Positions 18,364-26,891 of a stretch of DNA of 64,000 nucleotides are shown here, piece after piece. The notes under the pieces are model-generated. The model saw only the letters and a program-made list of their open reading frames with translations. It was not told the origin of the DNA and made no database searches. Source of the stretch: Shewanella jiangmenensis (GTDB lineage Bacteria > Pseudomonadota > Gammaproteobacteria > Enterobacterales > Shewanellaceae); assembly GCF_018596335.1 (NCBI RefSeq), contig NZ_JAHEPS010000001.1:930001-994000 (forward strand), in the 5' to 3' direction. A program made the position numbers and the translations under genes. How positions within the stretch are numbered: position 1 is the stretch's first letter; each line of letters begins with the position of its first letter.

Positions 18364-18930
18364 TTAGATAAACAGCTCGGCGATATTTTTCAAATCACTC
18401 TTGCCGTTGGCGATTTCATCCGGCGTCAGGCCAGACACTTCGTGGGGGAATACCAGCCAGTCTTCGGAAGCGTGAATATAGTAGTCAGGCTTTAACGGCA
18501 CAGCGGTGTTTTTTGGCTTGTAGTATGGGCAGGCAATGCGGATATCGCGCGGCATGTTAAGGCGCATCAGCTGCGACAGTTTTTCTTTCAGCGCGTGAAT
18601 GCTGCGGCCTGAATCGAACACGTCATCTACAATCAGCAGGCTGTCGTCGGCGTTACAGTTTTCGATGATGTAATGCAGGCCGTGAACCTTGATTTCTTTG
18701 CTTTGCTTGTCGGTGCCGATACCGTAGTAGGAGGAGGTGCGTACTGCGATGTGGTCGGTATCAACCTTTTTAAAATCAAAGTATTCCTGCACTGCGATAC
18801 CGATTGGCGCGCCGCCGCGCCAAATGCCGACGATAAACTGTGGCCGAAAACCGCTGTCGTAAACCTGGGCGGCGAGGCGGAAGGAGTCTTCCAGCAGCTG
18901 CTGGGCGGTAATGTAATACTTATCAGACAT
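18364..18930 (-). CDS. Purine-type phosphoribosyltransferase
   Basis: 188 residues from the ATG at 18930 (MSDKYYIT), which fits the family better than the upstream in-frame starts to 18990. The PRPP-binding motif is LLIVDDVFDSGRSI, with hydrophobic-acidic-acidic residues as in type I PRTases, and WRGGAPIG is the early pyrophosphate-loop segment. It is probably a hypoxanthine or xanthine/guanine salvage enzyme that attaches ribose-5-phosphate from PRPP to a base; base specificity cannot be assigned from sequence alone. Single-gene unit. Confidence 0.85.
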   Translation of the reverse strand: MSDKYYITAQQLLEDSFRLAAQVYDSGFRPQFIVGIWRGGAPIGIAVQEYFDFKKVDTDHIAVRTSSYYGIGTDKQSKEIKVHGLHYIIENCNADDSLLIVDDVFDSGRSIHALKEKLSQLMRLNMPRDIRIACPYYKPKNTAVPLKPDYYIHASEDWLVFPHEVSGLTPDEIANGKSDLKNIAELFI

Positions 18931-19103
18931 GATCTTTAACCCCATCATAGTTATTGTGTTTTTATATCCGGCCTTACCGGAAGGATGCACAGACAGGGCC
19001 CAAACCCGCCTTACTGCATGATTTGGGCGCGCATTTTACACAAATTTTTGCGCCTTGACTGCTGCAAGCATAACAAGGCAGAGAATTTCCTCCAGCCACA
19101 ACG

Positions 19104-19130
19104 AAAAAATCCACCCGCAGGTGGATTTTT
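19104..19130. terminator. Bidirectional terminator between phosphoribosyltransferase and phoD
   Basis: ATCCACC and GGTGGAT pair around a 5-base loop, with A and T runs on either side. It lies 16 bases past the phoD stop and serves that minus-strand gene. Confidence 0.85.
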
Positions 19131-19146
19131 CAGCTTAACAACTTAC

Positions 19147-20913
19147 TCAGGCGACCGGTTCAATCACATGGGCACCTGCCGCGGTGCGGGCGCTGTAGCG
19201 CCGCTCTGTGGCCTCGGTGAAGTCTTTATCGAGTATGGTGGACACAAAGTGCCAGTCGCTGCGCACCTCAGCCTCGGTGAAGGTGAGCACCATAAAGCCA
19301 CGGTCTTTGAGGTTGGCATACTTCAAATCTTCCACCAGCCCCACGACTGCGGCTTCGGTGGCCGGAATTTGCTCGGGCGGCAACTGCAGGTAGTACTCAA
19401 GCCCGGGGGATGACACAGAACTGGTGGCAAACTCCACCCCAACCTGATTGCCATTGACGTCGCGAAGCTCGTTGGCCCAGGCATTGTGGGTGTCACCGGC
19501 AATGACCACCAGATTGGCGTTGACCGATCTGGCTGTCCCCAGAATCACTTCCCGCTCATAGGCGTAGCCGTCCCAGGCATCGAGGTTATAGGGAATGGCC
19601 GGCAGCTTCAGCAGCGCTATCACCTCGGGGGTCAGCTTGTGCTGATTTGCGCCAAGGTACATGAGCTCCTGTTGGGTAAGAGTCGGATCGCCGGCCTGAG
19701 CGCGGGCCGCGAGCTGCGCCAATGCGGCCAGTTCGGCAAATTGCGGAATAGACAACTGCTGGGTGGCAATCGCGGCAGGCAGCATCATCTTGCCCATCAG
19801 AACCTGCTGCCCCAGCACCTGCCAGCGGGCAGTGTTGGTGAGTAGCTTGCTTTGCAGCCACAGCAGCTGCAGCGCGCCCAGCATGGTGCGGCTGGTGCTG
19901 GTCACATCGGCCATAAAGCTGGTGCCATCAAAGGCGCCGGTGGCCGGGTCGAGGTAGGTTTCAAATTGCAGCTGCTCGTCGCGGCCAAGCAAGCGGGTGT
20001 CGAGCATGTGCAAATCGACCAGATCGCCAAAGGCGAAACTACGGTAAATCTCTTCATGGTTGCCTTCGCGCCATGGGCGAATGGGCAGCCATTCAAAGTA
20101 GGCCTGCAGCGCGGCTTCTTTACGGGCGCCGTAATCGCCCTCGCCTTCGTTGTGGTTTTCAGCGCCGTCACGCCAGGCATCATTGCACACTTCGTGGTCG
20201 TCCCACACTGTGATAAAGGGCACGGCAGCATGCAGTTTCTGCAAACTGGCATCGCCCTTGTACTGGGCATAGCGGCTGCGATAGTCGCCAAGGCTTACAA
20301 GTTCGTGGGCGGGCAGCACTTCGCGGCCAAGGGCAGCGGCATTTTCACTGGCGTAACCGCCGCGTGGATATTCGTAGATGTAGTCGCCAAGGTGCACCAC
20401 GGCATCCAGCCCCTGATAGTTGGCGGCCAGTTCATACACGTTAAAGTAACCGGCGGGGAAGTTGGCGCAGCTCATCACCGCGAGCTTAACCTCCGACACA
20501 GCCCCCTCGGGCAGAGTACGGGTTTTGCCGACGGGCGATGTCTTGTCGCCGCTCATAAAGCGGTAGTAGTAGGTACTGCCGGCGGTAAGGCCCATGGCAT
20601 CGACCTTGACTGTGTAATCGCGGTCTTTGTTGGTCACCATACTGCCATCGGTCACCAGCTCGTTGAACTCGGCGTCTTTGGCCACCTGCCAGGACACAGT
20701 CACCTCGCCATCGCGCTCCGGCGTGACTCGGGTCCAGAGTATGACCGCATCATGGGCGGGATCGCCACTTGCAACGCCGTGGGCAAAGGTGACTGCCAGC
20801 GCGGGTTCATCCTTGCTGTCTGAGCAGCCCATCAAGCCATAGGAGAGCACCGCAGCGCCCACCCCTTTGGCCGACATGGCCAGAAAATCGCGACGTGAAT
20901 AAGACCGTTTCAT
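19147..20913 (-). CDS. phoD: PhoD-family alkaline phosphatase, Tat-exported
   Basis: 588 residues. The N-terminus carries a twin-arginine signal (SRRDFLAMS) and a following LMGC that could be a lipobox. The PhoD N-terminal beta domain precedes the metallophosphatase core, which shows VMSCANFPAG, LGDYIYEYPRGG, the VWDDHEVCND metal-binding stretch and VIAGDTHNAWANEL. It is a phosphodiesterase/monoesterase that needs Ca2+ and Fe and releases phosphate outside the cytoplasm. A ribosome binding site AAAGGA precedes the ATG. A candidate Pho box lies 73-90 bp upstream. Together with GDPD and ExeM it suggests phosphate scavenging. Confidence 0.9.
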   Translation of the reverse strand: MKRSYSRRDFLAMSAKGVGAAVLSYGLMGCSDSKDEPALAVTFAHGVASGDPAHDAVILWTRVTPERDGEVTVSWQVAKDAEFNELVTDGSMVTNKDRDYTVKVDAMGLTAGSTYYYRFMSGDKTSPVGKTRTLPEGAVSEVKLAVMSCANFPAGYFNVYELAANYQGLDAVVHLGDYIYEYPRGGYASENAAALGREVLPAHELVSLGDYRSRYAQYKGDASLQKLHAAVPFITVWDDHEVCNDAWRDGAENHNEGEGDYGARKEAALQAYFEWLPIRPWREGNHEEIYRSFAFGDLVDLHMLDTRLLGRDEQLQFETYLDPATGAFDGTSFMADVTSTSRTMLGALQLLWLQSKLLTNTARWQVLGQQVLMGKMMLPAAIATQQLSIPQFAELAALAQLAARAQAGDPTLTQQELMYLGANQHKLTPEVIALLKLPAIPYNLDAWDGYAYEREVILGTARSVNANLVVIAGDTHNAWANELRDVNGNQVGVEFATSSVSSPGLEYYLQLPPEQIPATEAAVVGLVEDLKYANLKDRGFMVLTFTEAEVRSDWHFVSTILDKDFTEATERRYSARTAAGAHVIEPVA

Positions 20914-20985
20914 TATTATTATTCCTTTGGTTGTAAGCTATTGAAGTGGTATGAGGTCTAATGAGCCTTAGTTTGCAACATAACT

Positions 20986-21003
20986 ATTACACAAGCATGA
21001 CAC
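20986..21003 (-). promoter_or_regulatory. Candidate Pho box upstream of phoD
   Basis: On the minus strand the two heptamers GTGTCAT and GTGTAAT are separated by 4 bases, the 7+4+7 spacing of the PhoB site CTGTCAT-N4-CTGTCAT; 11 of 14 positions match. It lies upstream of phoD in the right orientation. No clear -10 hexamer was found at the expected distance, so this remains a candidate. Confidence 0.45.
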
Positions 21004-21120
21004 ACTTGATAAGCCCTTTGATTAGCATCTTGAAAAACAACCAGTTAAACGGAATGCTATACTTTAGCGACCATGGCCGCCGCCCGGAAACCAGCCTGCC
21101 GGGCCCTCAGGGAGAAACCT

Positions 21121-21540
21121 ATGCAAGTCAAAGACATTATGACGGTTGCGCCGGTCTGCATCAGTGATGCGGCCACGCTCAAGGACGCCCATTTACTGAT
21201 GCAAAACCGTGGCGTGCGCCACCTGCCGGTGATAGGCGAGACGGATGGCCAGTACAAGGGGGTGCTCACCCACAAAAAGATGGTCTCGACCCTGGTAACT
21301 GTGCTTAACAAATACGGTCAGGGCGGGCTTGACCGCAAAGAGCGCATGACCTCGGTGGCCGAATTGATGGATAAAGACAGCGATACCATCAGCGACGATG
21401 AGCCGCTTACCGTGGTGGTGGACTTTTTTATCGACAACAAGCTTGGCTGCCTGCCGGTGCTGGGTCAGGATCGCAAAGTGATTGGCATAGTCACCTCATC
21501 AGACTTTGTGAAACTCTGTAAACGCCTGCTGCAAATATAA
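21121..21540 (+). CDS. Tandem CBS-domain protein
   Basis: 139 residues from the ATG with GGGAG seven bases upstream; an in-frame ATG at 21073 lacks a site. Two CBS motifs fill the protein: VKDIMTVAPVCISDAATLKD with GVRHLPVIGE, and VAELMDKDSDTISDDEPLTV with LGCLPVLGQDRKVIGIVTSSD. Stand-alone CBS pairs bind adenosine nucleotides and act as energy or ligand sensors. It stands alone and its partner is unknown. Confidence 0.88.
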   Translation: MQVKDIMTVAPVCISDAATLKDAHLLMQNRGVRHLPVIGETDGQYKGVLTHKKMVSTLVTVLNKYGQGGLDRKERMTSVAELMDKDSDTISDDEPLTVVVDFFIDNKLGCLPVLGQDRKVIGIVTSSDFVKLCKRLLQI

Positions 21541-21566
21541 AAAAAGCCGGCCACAGGGGCCGGCAA
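21538..21566 (-). terminator. Terminator of the lrgAB-like operon
   Basis: GCCGGCC and GGCCGGC pair around 5 bases. On the minus strand the hairpin ends in seven T residues. It lies about 100 bases past the LrgB-like stop and overlaps the stop of the CBS gene on the other strand. Confidence 0.75.
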
Positions 21567-21669
21567 AACAAGCAACAAAGGTCAAAGATGGATTCGGGAC
21601 AGGCAGCGAGCAGCGCTGCCATTCAGGCTAAACCAATAACAAGGCAAGCTATACCAAGCGCAGTGCAAG

Positions 21670-22359
21670 CTATACCAAGAGTAATGCAAACAGCGGCGCT
21701 GTGAGCACCATGGCGATGCCGGTGAAAATCATGGTCAGGCTCGCAACCACAGCTTCTTCCTCACCGTATTCCCGCGCCTTGGCAGCACCCGCGCCGTGGG
21801 CAGATGCGCCAAGGGCAGCGCCGCGCGCCAGCGCCGAGCGTACCCTACCCAGACGAAACAGCGGCCCGCACAGCAACATGCCGATAATGCCGGTCATCAG
21901 CACCACCATGGCCGTCAGCTCAGGCACTCCGCCAAAGGCAGTGGTGGCCTCCATGGCAAAGGGCGTGGACACAGAGCGCACCAGCACGCTGTGGCCAAGC
22001 TCCGGCGGCAATTCAAACAGTTTTACCAGCCCCCATGACGACAACAGCCCCAGCAGCAGGCCAGCCATGACTCCAAGTGTCAGAGTGATGGGGTAGCGCG
22101 CGATAAGTGCCCGCTCACGGTAAATCGGCAGTGCAAAGGCGATGGTCGCAGGCCCAAGCAAGAGCACCAGAAAATGGGTGTATTCAAAGTAACTTGGCAG
22201 CGGAATATCAAGCAGCAGCACGGCGGCAATAATCAGCACAGGTGCCAGCAAAATAGGTGCTGCCCACCAGTAACCCAGCTTGCCGTAGAGGCGCTTTGCC
22301 CCGTAGTAACCGACCAAAGTAATTATCAGGCTTAACAGCCCAAGCCAGGTGTGGCTCAT
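21670..22359 (-). CDS. LrgB/CidB-family membrane protein
   Basis: 229 residues, about six or seven hydrophobic helices. It has the LrgB features FALPIYRERALIARYPITL, VRSVSTPFAMEATTAFGGVP and the conserved RSALARGAALGASAHGAGA segment. LrgB works with LrgA at the inner membrane; such pairs are linked to murein hydrolase control, cell lysis and, in bacteria and plastids, export of organic acids. Its start overlaps the stop of lrgA by 4 bp, so the two are translated together. Confidence 0.9.
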   Translation of the reverse strand: MSHTWLGLLSLIITLVGYYGAKRLYGKLGYWWAAPILLAPVLIIAAVLLLDIPLPSYFEYTHFLVLLLGPATIAFALPIYRERALIARYPITLTLGVMAGLLLGLLSSWGLVKLFELPPELGHSVLVRSVSTPFAMEATTAFGGVPELTAMVVLMTGIIGMLLCGPLFRLGRVRSALARGAALGASAHGAGAAKAREYGEEEAVVASLTMIFTGIAMVLTAPLFALLLV

Positions 22360-22805
22360 TTTGCGGCTCCGAATTCGAGCCGCGCCAGCTCCCGCGACAG
22401 CCGCAATCTGCGCTCAAACTTAAAGACGCGGTCCACCACCCAGGCAGTGCCAAGCAGCACGGTCACACTGCCGGCCACCAAAAAGCCCAGCATCTGCGCG
22501 CCATACTGCTCAAGCACGGCCTCGTACTGGATAACCGAAATCACCGGCGGAATAAAAAACAGCAGCAGATCGCCCAAAAGCCAGGCGGCACCGGCCTGCA
22601 GCGACTGCTCGGGCACCCACTTGAGCGACAACAGCAAAAGTAACACCCCAAGCCCCACTACCCCCCCGGGAAGCGGCAGGTCAAAATACAGCACCAGCCC
22701 ATGGGCAAGCCAGGCCAGCAAACAGATAGCCGCCGCCTGCAGCAGGGTTAAACCTGCGTGTCTGGCACTGCGTTTCAGTTTGGCTTTGCCTTGTTCAAGC
22801 GTCAT
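22356..22805 (-). CDS. LrgA/CidA-family holin-like membrane protein
   Basis: 149 residues with four hydrophobic helices. It shows LPLPGGVVGLGVLLLLLSLKW, the typical LrgA/CidA P-G-x-x-G loop-helix, and a charged C-terminal tail (FERRLRLSRELARLEF). It is the first gene of the two-gene operon with the LrgB-like gene. A LysR regulator is encoded divergently 102 bp away, as in the cid locus, and probably controls it. Confidence 0.88.
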   Translation of the reverse strand: MTLEQGKAKLKRSARHAGLTLLQAAAICLLAWLAHGLVLYFDLPLPGGVVGLGVLLLLLSLKWVPEQSLQAGAAWLLGDLLLFFIPPVISVIQYEAVLEQYGAQMLGFLVAGSVTVLLGTAWVVDRVFKFERRLRLSRELARLEFGAAK

Positions 22806-22849
22806 GGGGGCTCTCGTTGGGTGATTTGCACAGCCATAGTCTAGGGTTG

Positions 22850-22861
22850 TTATTTGAATAA
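22850..22861. promoter_or_regulatory. Candidate LysR operator between lrgA and the LysR gene
   Basis: TTATT-TG-AATAA forms a 5-bp inverted repeat that, with its flanking base, fits the T-N11-A motif of LysR-type regulators. It lies midway in the divergent intergenic region, the usual position for an autoregulatory and target site. The stretch is AT-rich, so a chance match is possible. Confidence 0.35.
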
Positions 22862-22907
22862 AAAAAATGAATATTAAGCATAGATAACATTACCAAAGGA
22901 TATTCAA

Positions 22908-23798
22908 TTGGACCTCAGGGCCATCAAATACTTTATCGAAGTGGTCGATGCCGGCGGCTTTGCCAAGGCATCAGACAAGGTGCACCTGACCCAGCCGGCA
23001 CTGTCCAAAGCCATCCGTCAGCTCGAAGACTCGCTTGACTTGCAGTTGATTGAACGGGGCAAGCGCGGGGTGGCGCTTCGGCTCTCGCCCGCCGGTGAGG
23101 TGGTATATCGCCACGGTTTGGCGCTGCTGGCGGCGCGGGATGACATGCTTGGAGAGCTTGAAGCCATGCGCAACCTTAAAAGCGGCAGGCTTAAGTTTGG
23201 GCTGGCGCCTCTTGGCAGTGCCGAGCTGTTTGCCCCTGTGATTGCCCGCTTCAGGAGCCTCTACCCCAAGGTGGACATGCAGCTGCTGGTACGCGGTGGT
23301 ATCGAGCAAACCAACGCCCTGCGTAAAGGGGAAATTGAACTTGCCACCGGCATTACCGCCCTTGATGCGGAGTTTGACGGCATCCGCATACGGCGCGACC
23401 CCATGGTGGTGGTGCTGCCAAGGCAGCATCCATTAGCCCACAGGCGCGAGTTGTGCCTGCACGAGCTGGCCGACACGGCGCAAATTCTGTTTGAACCTGA
23501 ATACGCCCTGCATCAGTTGGTGGTCAATGCCTGCACTCAGGCCGGATTTGCGCCCAAAGACGTGACCAGGGTCAGCCAGCCGGACTTTGGTATTGCGCTG
23601 GTTGCCGCAGGCACAGGCGCCATGATCCTGCCAAGCTATATCGCCGATCGCCACGCGGTAAGCGGCGTGGTCAGTGTTGCCCTGTGCGAAACCGATCTTT
23701 ACTGGGAATTGTCGCTGTTCTGGCGCCGTGGTCAGCCGTTATCCTTCGCCGCCGAGGCCATGATTGCGCTGGTAAAAGAGCGCCTTGGGGATATGTAA
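22908..23798 (+). CDS. LysR-family regulator, likely controller of lrgAB
   Basis: 296 residues from a TTG start, supported by AAAGGA 7 bases upstream and by the standard LysR N-terminus (DLRAIKYFIEVVDAGGFAKA). The helix-turn-helix (about 16-60) contains LTQPALSKAIRQLEDSL. The C-terminal effector domain (about 88-290) has FGLAPLGSAELFAPVIARF. Its divergent position next to lrgA resembles CidR, which responds to acetate or pyruvate in Bacillus and Staphylococcus; the effector here is unknown. Confidence 0.88.
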   Translation: MDLRAIKYFIEVVDAGGFAKASDKVHLTQPALSKAIRQLEDSLDLQLIERGKRGVALRLSPAGEVVYRHGLALLAARDDMLGELEAMRNLKSGRLKFGLAPLGSAELFAPVIARFRSLYPKVDMQLLVRGGIEQTNALRKGEIELATGITALDAEFDGIRIRRDPMVVVLPRQHPLAHRRELCLHELADTAQILFEPEYALHQLVVNACTQAGFAPKDVTRVSQPDFGIALVAAGTGAMILPSYIADRHAVSGVVSVALCETDLYWELSLFWRRGQPLSFAAEAMIALVKERLGDM

Positions 23799-23843
23799 TT
23801 CGAGGCTCGCCAGGCGGCAAGCCCCGAACGTTTTGCAATGCAC

Positions 23844-24650
23844 TTACCAGGGCACAGTCAGGTACACCCGATACAGGGTATCTGAGTCCCACGGCAAAAT
23901 AGGCAGGTAGTCTTCGCTGTCTTTGGGCCACTTGTCGTAGTGGTCAAGGTTGTAGTCGGTCTGCTCTACGCTGAAAGTCAGTACCGACTGCTGATACAGC
24001 CCGGGGGTATTGATATCCAGCCGGCCGCGATAACGGGTCTCCAGGGTATCGCTGCCATCGGCCCAGTATTCAACGCCGCCGGACAGTTTCCAGCCCGGCG
24101 CCAGCATCACATAGGCGCCGACATCGCTCATCCAGGCGCTGGCATCATTACCAAACTCGCCGCGCTCGTAGCCCCGCTCCTTGGGCACGTCATCGTCTAT
24201 CTCAAGAAAGTAATAACCCATCCCCAGCTGCGCCGTGGCACCAAAGGCGGGCCTTGCGTAATCGAGCAGCAGCGACGGATACAACTTGATTTGTTTCTCA
24301 ACCGAGCTGACCGTGTTGCGCTTGCCGCGCAGGTCCAGTTGCCAGTCGAGGGTTAAGTGCGGTGACAGTGCCAGCCACTTGCCACGGGCAAAGTAGGATG
24401 ACTGAAACCAGATCGGAATATGATCCGGATCCAGCTTGTCTTTATCGCGATCGACAAAGGTATCGAAACTGCCATGCAGGGCAATGCCGCCCTCGGTCAG
24501 GTAGTCCAGCCCAATTCCGGCATGGGCACCGAAGGTATCTGAGCTTTGCACCTGAAAATCATGGCCGCCGAAGGACAAGGTCCAATCCAGCTCCGACGCC
24601 GACACGCCGTCGGCTCCCAATGCCAGCACACAAGGCAAAAAGTATTTCAT
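23844..24650 (-). CDS. Probable outer-membrane beta-barrel protein
   Basis: 268 residues with a GGGGGAA ribosome binding site. A signal peptide ends near residue 19 (GVSA-SELDW). The rest alternates aromatic/hydrophobic and polar residues in short amphipathic strands (YLTEGGIALHGSFD, LSPHLTLDWQLDL, FGATAQLGMGYYFL, LSGGVEYWADG) and ends in an aromatic residue (LTVPW), as outer-membrane proteins do. I do not recognise the family, and its function is unknown. Confidence 0.6.
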   Translation of the reverse strand: MKYFLPCVLALGADGVSASELDWTLSFGGHDFQVQSSDTFGAHAGIGLDYLTEGGIALHGSFDTFVDRDKDKLDPDHIPIWFQSSYFARGKWLALSPHLTLDWQLDLRGKRNTVSSVEKQIKLYPSLLLDYARPAFGATAQLGMGYYFLEIDDDVPKERGYERGEFGNDASAWMSDVGAYVMLAPGWKLSGGVEYWADGSDTLETRYRGRLDINTPGLYQQSVLTFSVEQTDYNLDHYDKWPKDSEDYLPILPWDSDTLYRVYLTVPW

Positions 24651-24668
24651 TGTTCCCCCTACAATGAA

Positions 24669-25406
24669 TCAGGCCGGGCGCGGTAAGACACCCTCCTGCA
24701 AAAAATCTGTTAATTCAAAATACTGCGGCAGCTTACCCCGGCCGCGTTCGGTAAAGGCCAGCCGCTGTGGCTCCAATTGGCAGATCCACAGCCGCTGATC
24801 CAATGGCTCACTTTGCAGCACCGACGGTTCAACCACCGCCAGATTCACGCCCAGAGGCCAGCGCGCCGACAGGCTGCGGATAAGATCGCACCCCTGCTGC
24901 ACCAATTGCTGCCCCAGTGCCTGAGTGTAGTCATAGTGGCGCTTGTCGGTGAGCCTGGCGATAAGTCTTTGGTCGTCAATCAAGGTTAAATCCGCGCAGG
25001 CGCGGGCCTTTATTTCAACCCGGAACATCATGTGCTCCGAGCGCAGCACCCCTTCATAGGGCGTCGCCATATCCGCCATAAACACAAAGCGATAAAAAGC
25101 GACCTCAGCCAAACAGGTTGCCACAGATTCGCTGGCATAAAAAAAGCTTGGCATCAAACGGTTGCCAAAACGTGAGCCATGGCGCAGCGGCGGGTAACGA
25201 AACGGGGATTTAAGCAGGTAATGCAGCTTTTCGGTGCCGGGCCTGTAGGGTGGCTTGGCGTCATCGAGCAGGCTTTCAAGCAGCATCTGCTCTTCAAAAT
25301 TGTCTACCAGACTCAGGGTGGCGGCCTCTTCCTGAGACTCAACCAGCCTGAAACCACTGCCCTCGTAAGGGCGGCCCTGACACGTTGAAGGAATGTTTAA
25401 GTCCAT
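24669..25406 (-). CDS. RES-domain toxin (NAD+ phosphorylase family)
   Basis: 245 residues. It carries the RES-domain landmarks in order: GSGFRLVESQEEA with the arginine, GSRFGNRLMPSFFYASES with the conserved tyrosine, and CLAEVAFYRF with the glutamate. RES toxins deplete cellular NAD+ by phosphorolysis. Its ATG follows the antitoxin stop directly (TAAATG), the compact arrangement of a type II toxin-antitoxin pair. It belongs to the longer, about 230-residue, RES class. Confidence 0.85.
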   Translation of the reverse strand: MDLNIPSTCQGRPYEGSGFRLVESQEEAATLSLVDNFEEQMLLESLLDDAKPPYRPGTEKLHYLLKSPFRYPPLRHGSRFGNRLMPSFFYASESVATCLAEVAFYRFVFMADMATPYEGVLRSEHMMFRVEIKARACADLTLIDDQRLIARLTDKRHYDYTQALGQQLVQQGCDLIRSLSARWPLGVNLAVVEPSVLQSEPLDQRLWICQLEPQRLAFTERGRGKLPQYFELTDFLQEGVLPRPA

Positions 25407-25769
25407 TTACACCTTGCCACGCATGGCATCGAGATATTGATTAACGCTCACCAACCCCACCACCGAGCGCAGCAGTTCGCGGGGCGCGCCGCCAAGGGCG
25501 TGATTGGGGCTGTTAAGCCAGTGGCGCATAAAATCCTGCTGACCACCGGCAATGGCATACAGCGAGCGATAGACACGCACCAGCTGTAATTGCAGCTCGC
25601 CCTGCTTGGATTCGGGTTTAAACCCCTGCGCGGCATTGCGGCTTAAGGTGCTGGGGTTCACCCCGATAATGTGGCTGGCTTCGGTGTTACTCAGCTCCAG
25701 CGCATGGCAGGCATTGATAAAAGCCTTGTAGAGCACGGCGGCGGCATCGGGTTTGGCAACGGCTGACAT
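25407..25769 (-). CDS. Xre/MbcA/ParS-family antitoxin of the RES toxin
   Basis: 120 residues from the second ATG (MSAVAKPD): GGGAG lies 8 bases upstream of it, whereas the ATG two codons earlier is only 2 bases away from that site. The N-terminal helix-turn-helix reads ELSNTEASHIIGVNPSTLSR. The C-terminal DUF2384 signature is FMRHWLNSPNHALGGAPREL, as in antitoxins that plug RES toxins. The protein should bind the toxin and repress their shared promoter. It is immediately upstream of the toxin. Confidence 0.85.
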   Translation of the reverse strand: MSAVAKPDAAAVLYKAFINACHALELSNTEASHIIGVNPSTLSRNAAQGFKPESKQGELQLQLVRVYRSLYAIAGGQQDFMRHWLNSPNHALGGAPRELLRSVVGLVSVNQYLDAMRGKV

Positions 25770-26007
25770 AGACATAACTCCCGGCAGGTGATGTAGATAT
25801 TTTAGCCAGCGTAAATTGCATTTGCAATAAAAAAGCAAGTATTGCGGCATATGCAAACAGCCTGCACCATCCATCCTTAAGATTAAGCCGGGAAAATTGC
25901 CGTTATTATCAAAATATTTTTGAAACTTATGCCGCCTTCCGCCGATTGTTTTAGCGCCGCTCGAGGGTAGAATGCTGCATCATATCCAGCCTCATCGGAG
26001 AGAATCC

Positions 26008-26661
26008 ATGCAAGAATTAGCTCAACTGGTCCGCCGTCGCCACACCTGCAAAGCATTTGATCCCAATCGTAAAATCAGCCCTGAGCAGGTAGAAACCCTC
26101 AAGACTTTACTGCAGTTTTCACCCTCTTCGACCAACTCTCAGCCCTGGCACTTTGTGCTGGCAGGCACAGAGCAGGGCAAAGCGACCATCGCCAGGTCCA
26201 CCGAGCAGTTTGGCTTCAATACGCCGAAAATCCTCAATGCATCCCATGTGCTGGTGCTGTGCACCAAGGCGCAAATGGACGAGGCTCACCTGCTGCGGGT
26301 GTTGGAGCAGGAGCAGGCCGATGGCCGCTTTGCCGATGAACAGGCCAAGCAAAATCAGCACAATGGCCGTTCATTTTTTGTGAACATGCACCGCTTTGAG
26401 CTGAAAGATGCCCAGCAGTGGATGGAAAAACAAATTTATCTGGCGCTCGGTACCGTATTGCTTGGCGCGGCGGCCATGGAAATTGATGCTTGCCCGATTG
26501 AAGGCTTTGATGCCACTGTGCTCAATCGCGAGCTGGGCCTCAGAGAAAAGGGTCTGTGCGCCTCGGTGGTGGTGGCACTGGGTTATCGCTCAGACGCCGA
26601 CTTCAACGCCAATATGCCCAAGTCGCGTCTGCCACAGGATGAGATTTTCACCCTGCTGTAA
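26008..26661 (+). CDS. nfsB: Oxygen-insensitive NAD(P)H nitroreductase NfsB
   Basis: 217 residues, the same length as E. coli NfsB. GGAG lies 8 bases upstream of this ATG. The match is clear throughout: RRRHTCKAFDPNRKISPEQV, LLQFSPSSTNSQPWHFVLAG, EQEQADGRFADEQAK, CPIEGFDATVLNRELGLREKG and the ending MPKSRLPQDEI. It is a cytoplasmic FMN flavoprotein that reduces nitroaromatics, quinones or dihydropteridine with NAD(P)H. It is a single-gene unit followed by the hairpin at 26771-26805. Confidence 0.95.
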   Translation: MQELAQLVRRRHTCKAFDPNRKISPEQVETLKTLLQFSPSSTNSQPWHFVLAGTEQGKATIARSTEQFGFNTPKILNASHVLVLCTKAQMDEAHLLRVLEQEQADGRFADEQAKQNQHNGRSFFVNMHRFELKDAQQWMEKQIYLALGTVLLGAAAMEIDACPIEGFDATVLNRELGLREKGLCASVVVALGYRSDADFNANMPKSRLPQDEIFTLL

Positions 26662-26770
26662 TGGCGAGCCGCTTTGATTGCGGCTTGATCTTGGGATTGA
26701 GGCTTAATCGCTGCGGCATGGCTTAAGACAGCGGCTCCGGATCGCAAGTCAGAGTCTCAGCCTAAGGACC

Positions 26771-26805
26771 AATGCCCCGACATATTCCTGTCATGCCGGG
26801 GCATT
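26771..26805. terminator. Hairpin after nfsB
   Basis: AATGCCCCG and CGGGGCATT form a 9-bp stem around 17 bases, 109 bases past nfsB. There is no T run, so it may be a weak terminator or an RNA-stabilising structure. Confidence 0.45.
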
Positions 26806-26891
26806 ACGATTGTTCATAATTAAATCGCATTTGTCATCCCCGCCCCCTGTGGCATAGTGGCTGAAGTCACTTTTCAGGATGAATCGCGCCC

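Noticed and set aside
18340..18372. attC-like words at the end of the phosphoribosyltransferase gene: ATCTAAC and GTTATGC on the minus strand
   Set aside because: Only about 21 bases separate them, too short for an attC, and GTTATGC does not fit GTTRRRY. The gene is a housekeeping type with its own terminator.
19852..20823. A 323-codon plus-strand frame inside phoD
   Set aside because: It lies entirely within the clearly coding phoD sequence on the opposite strand and has no family resemblance. The same applies to the long opposite-strand frames inside the hybrid kinase, exeM and M1 peptidase genes.
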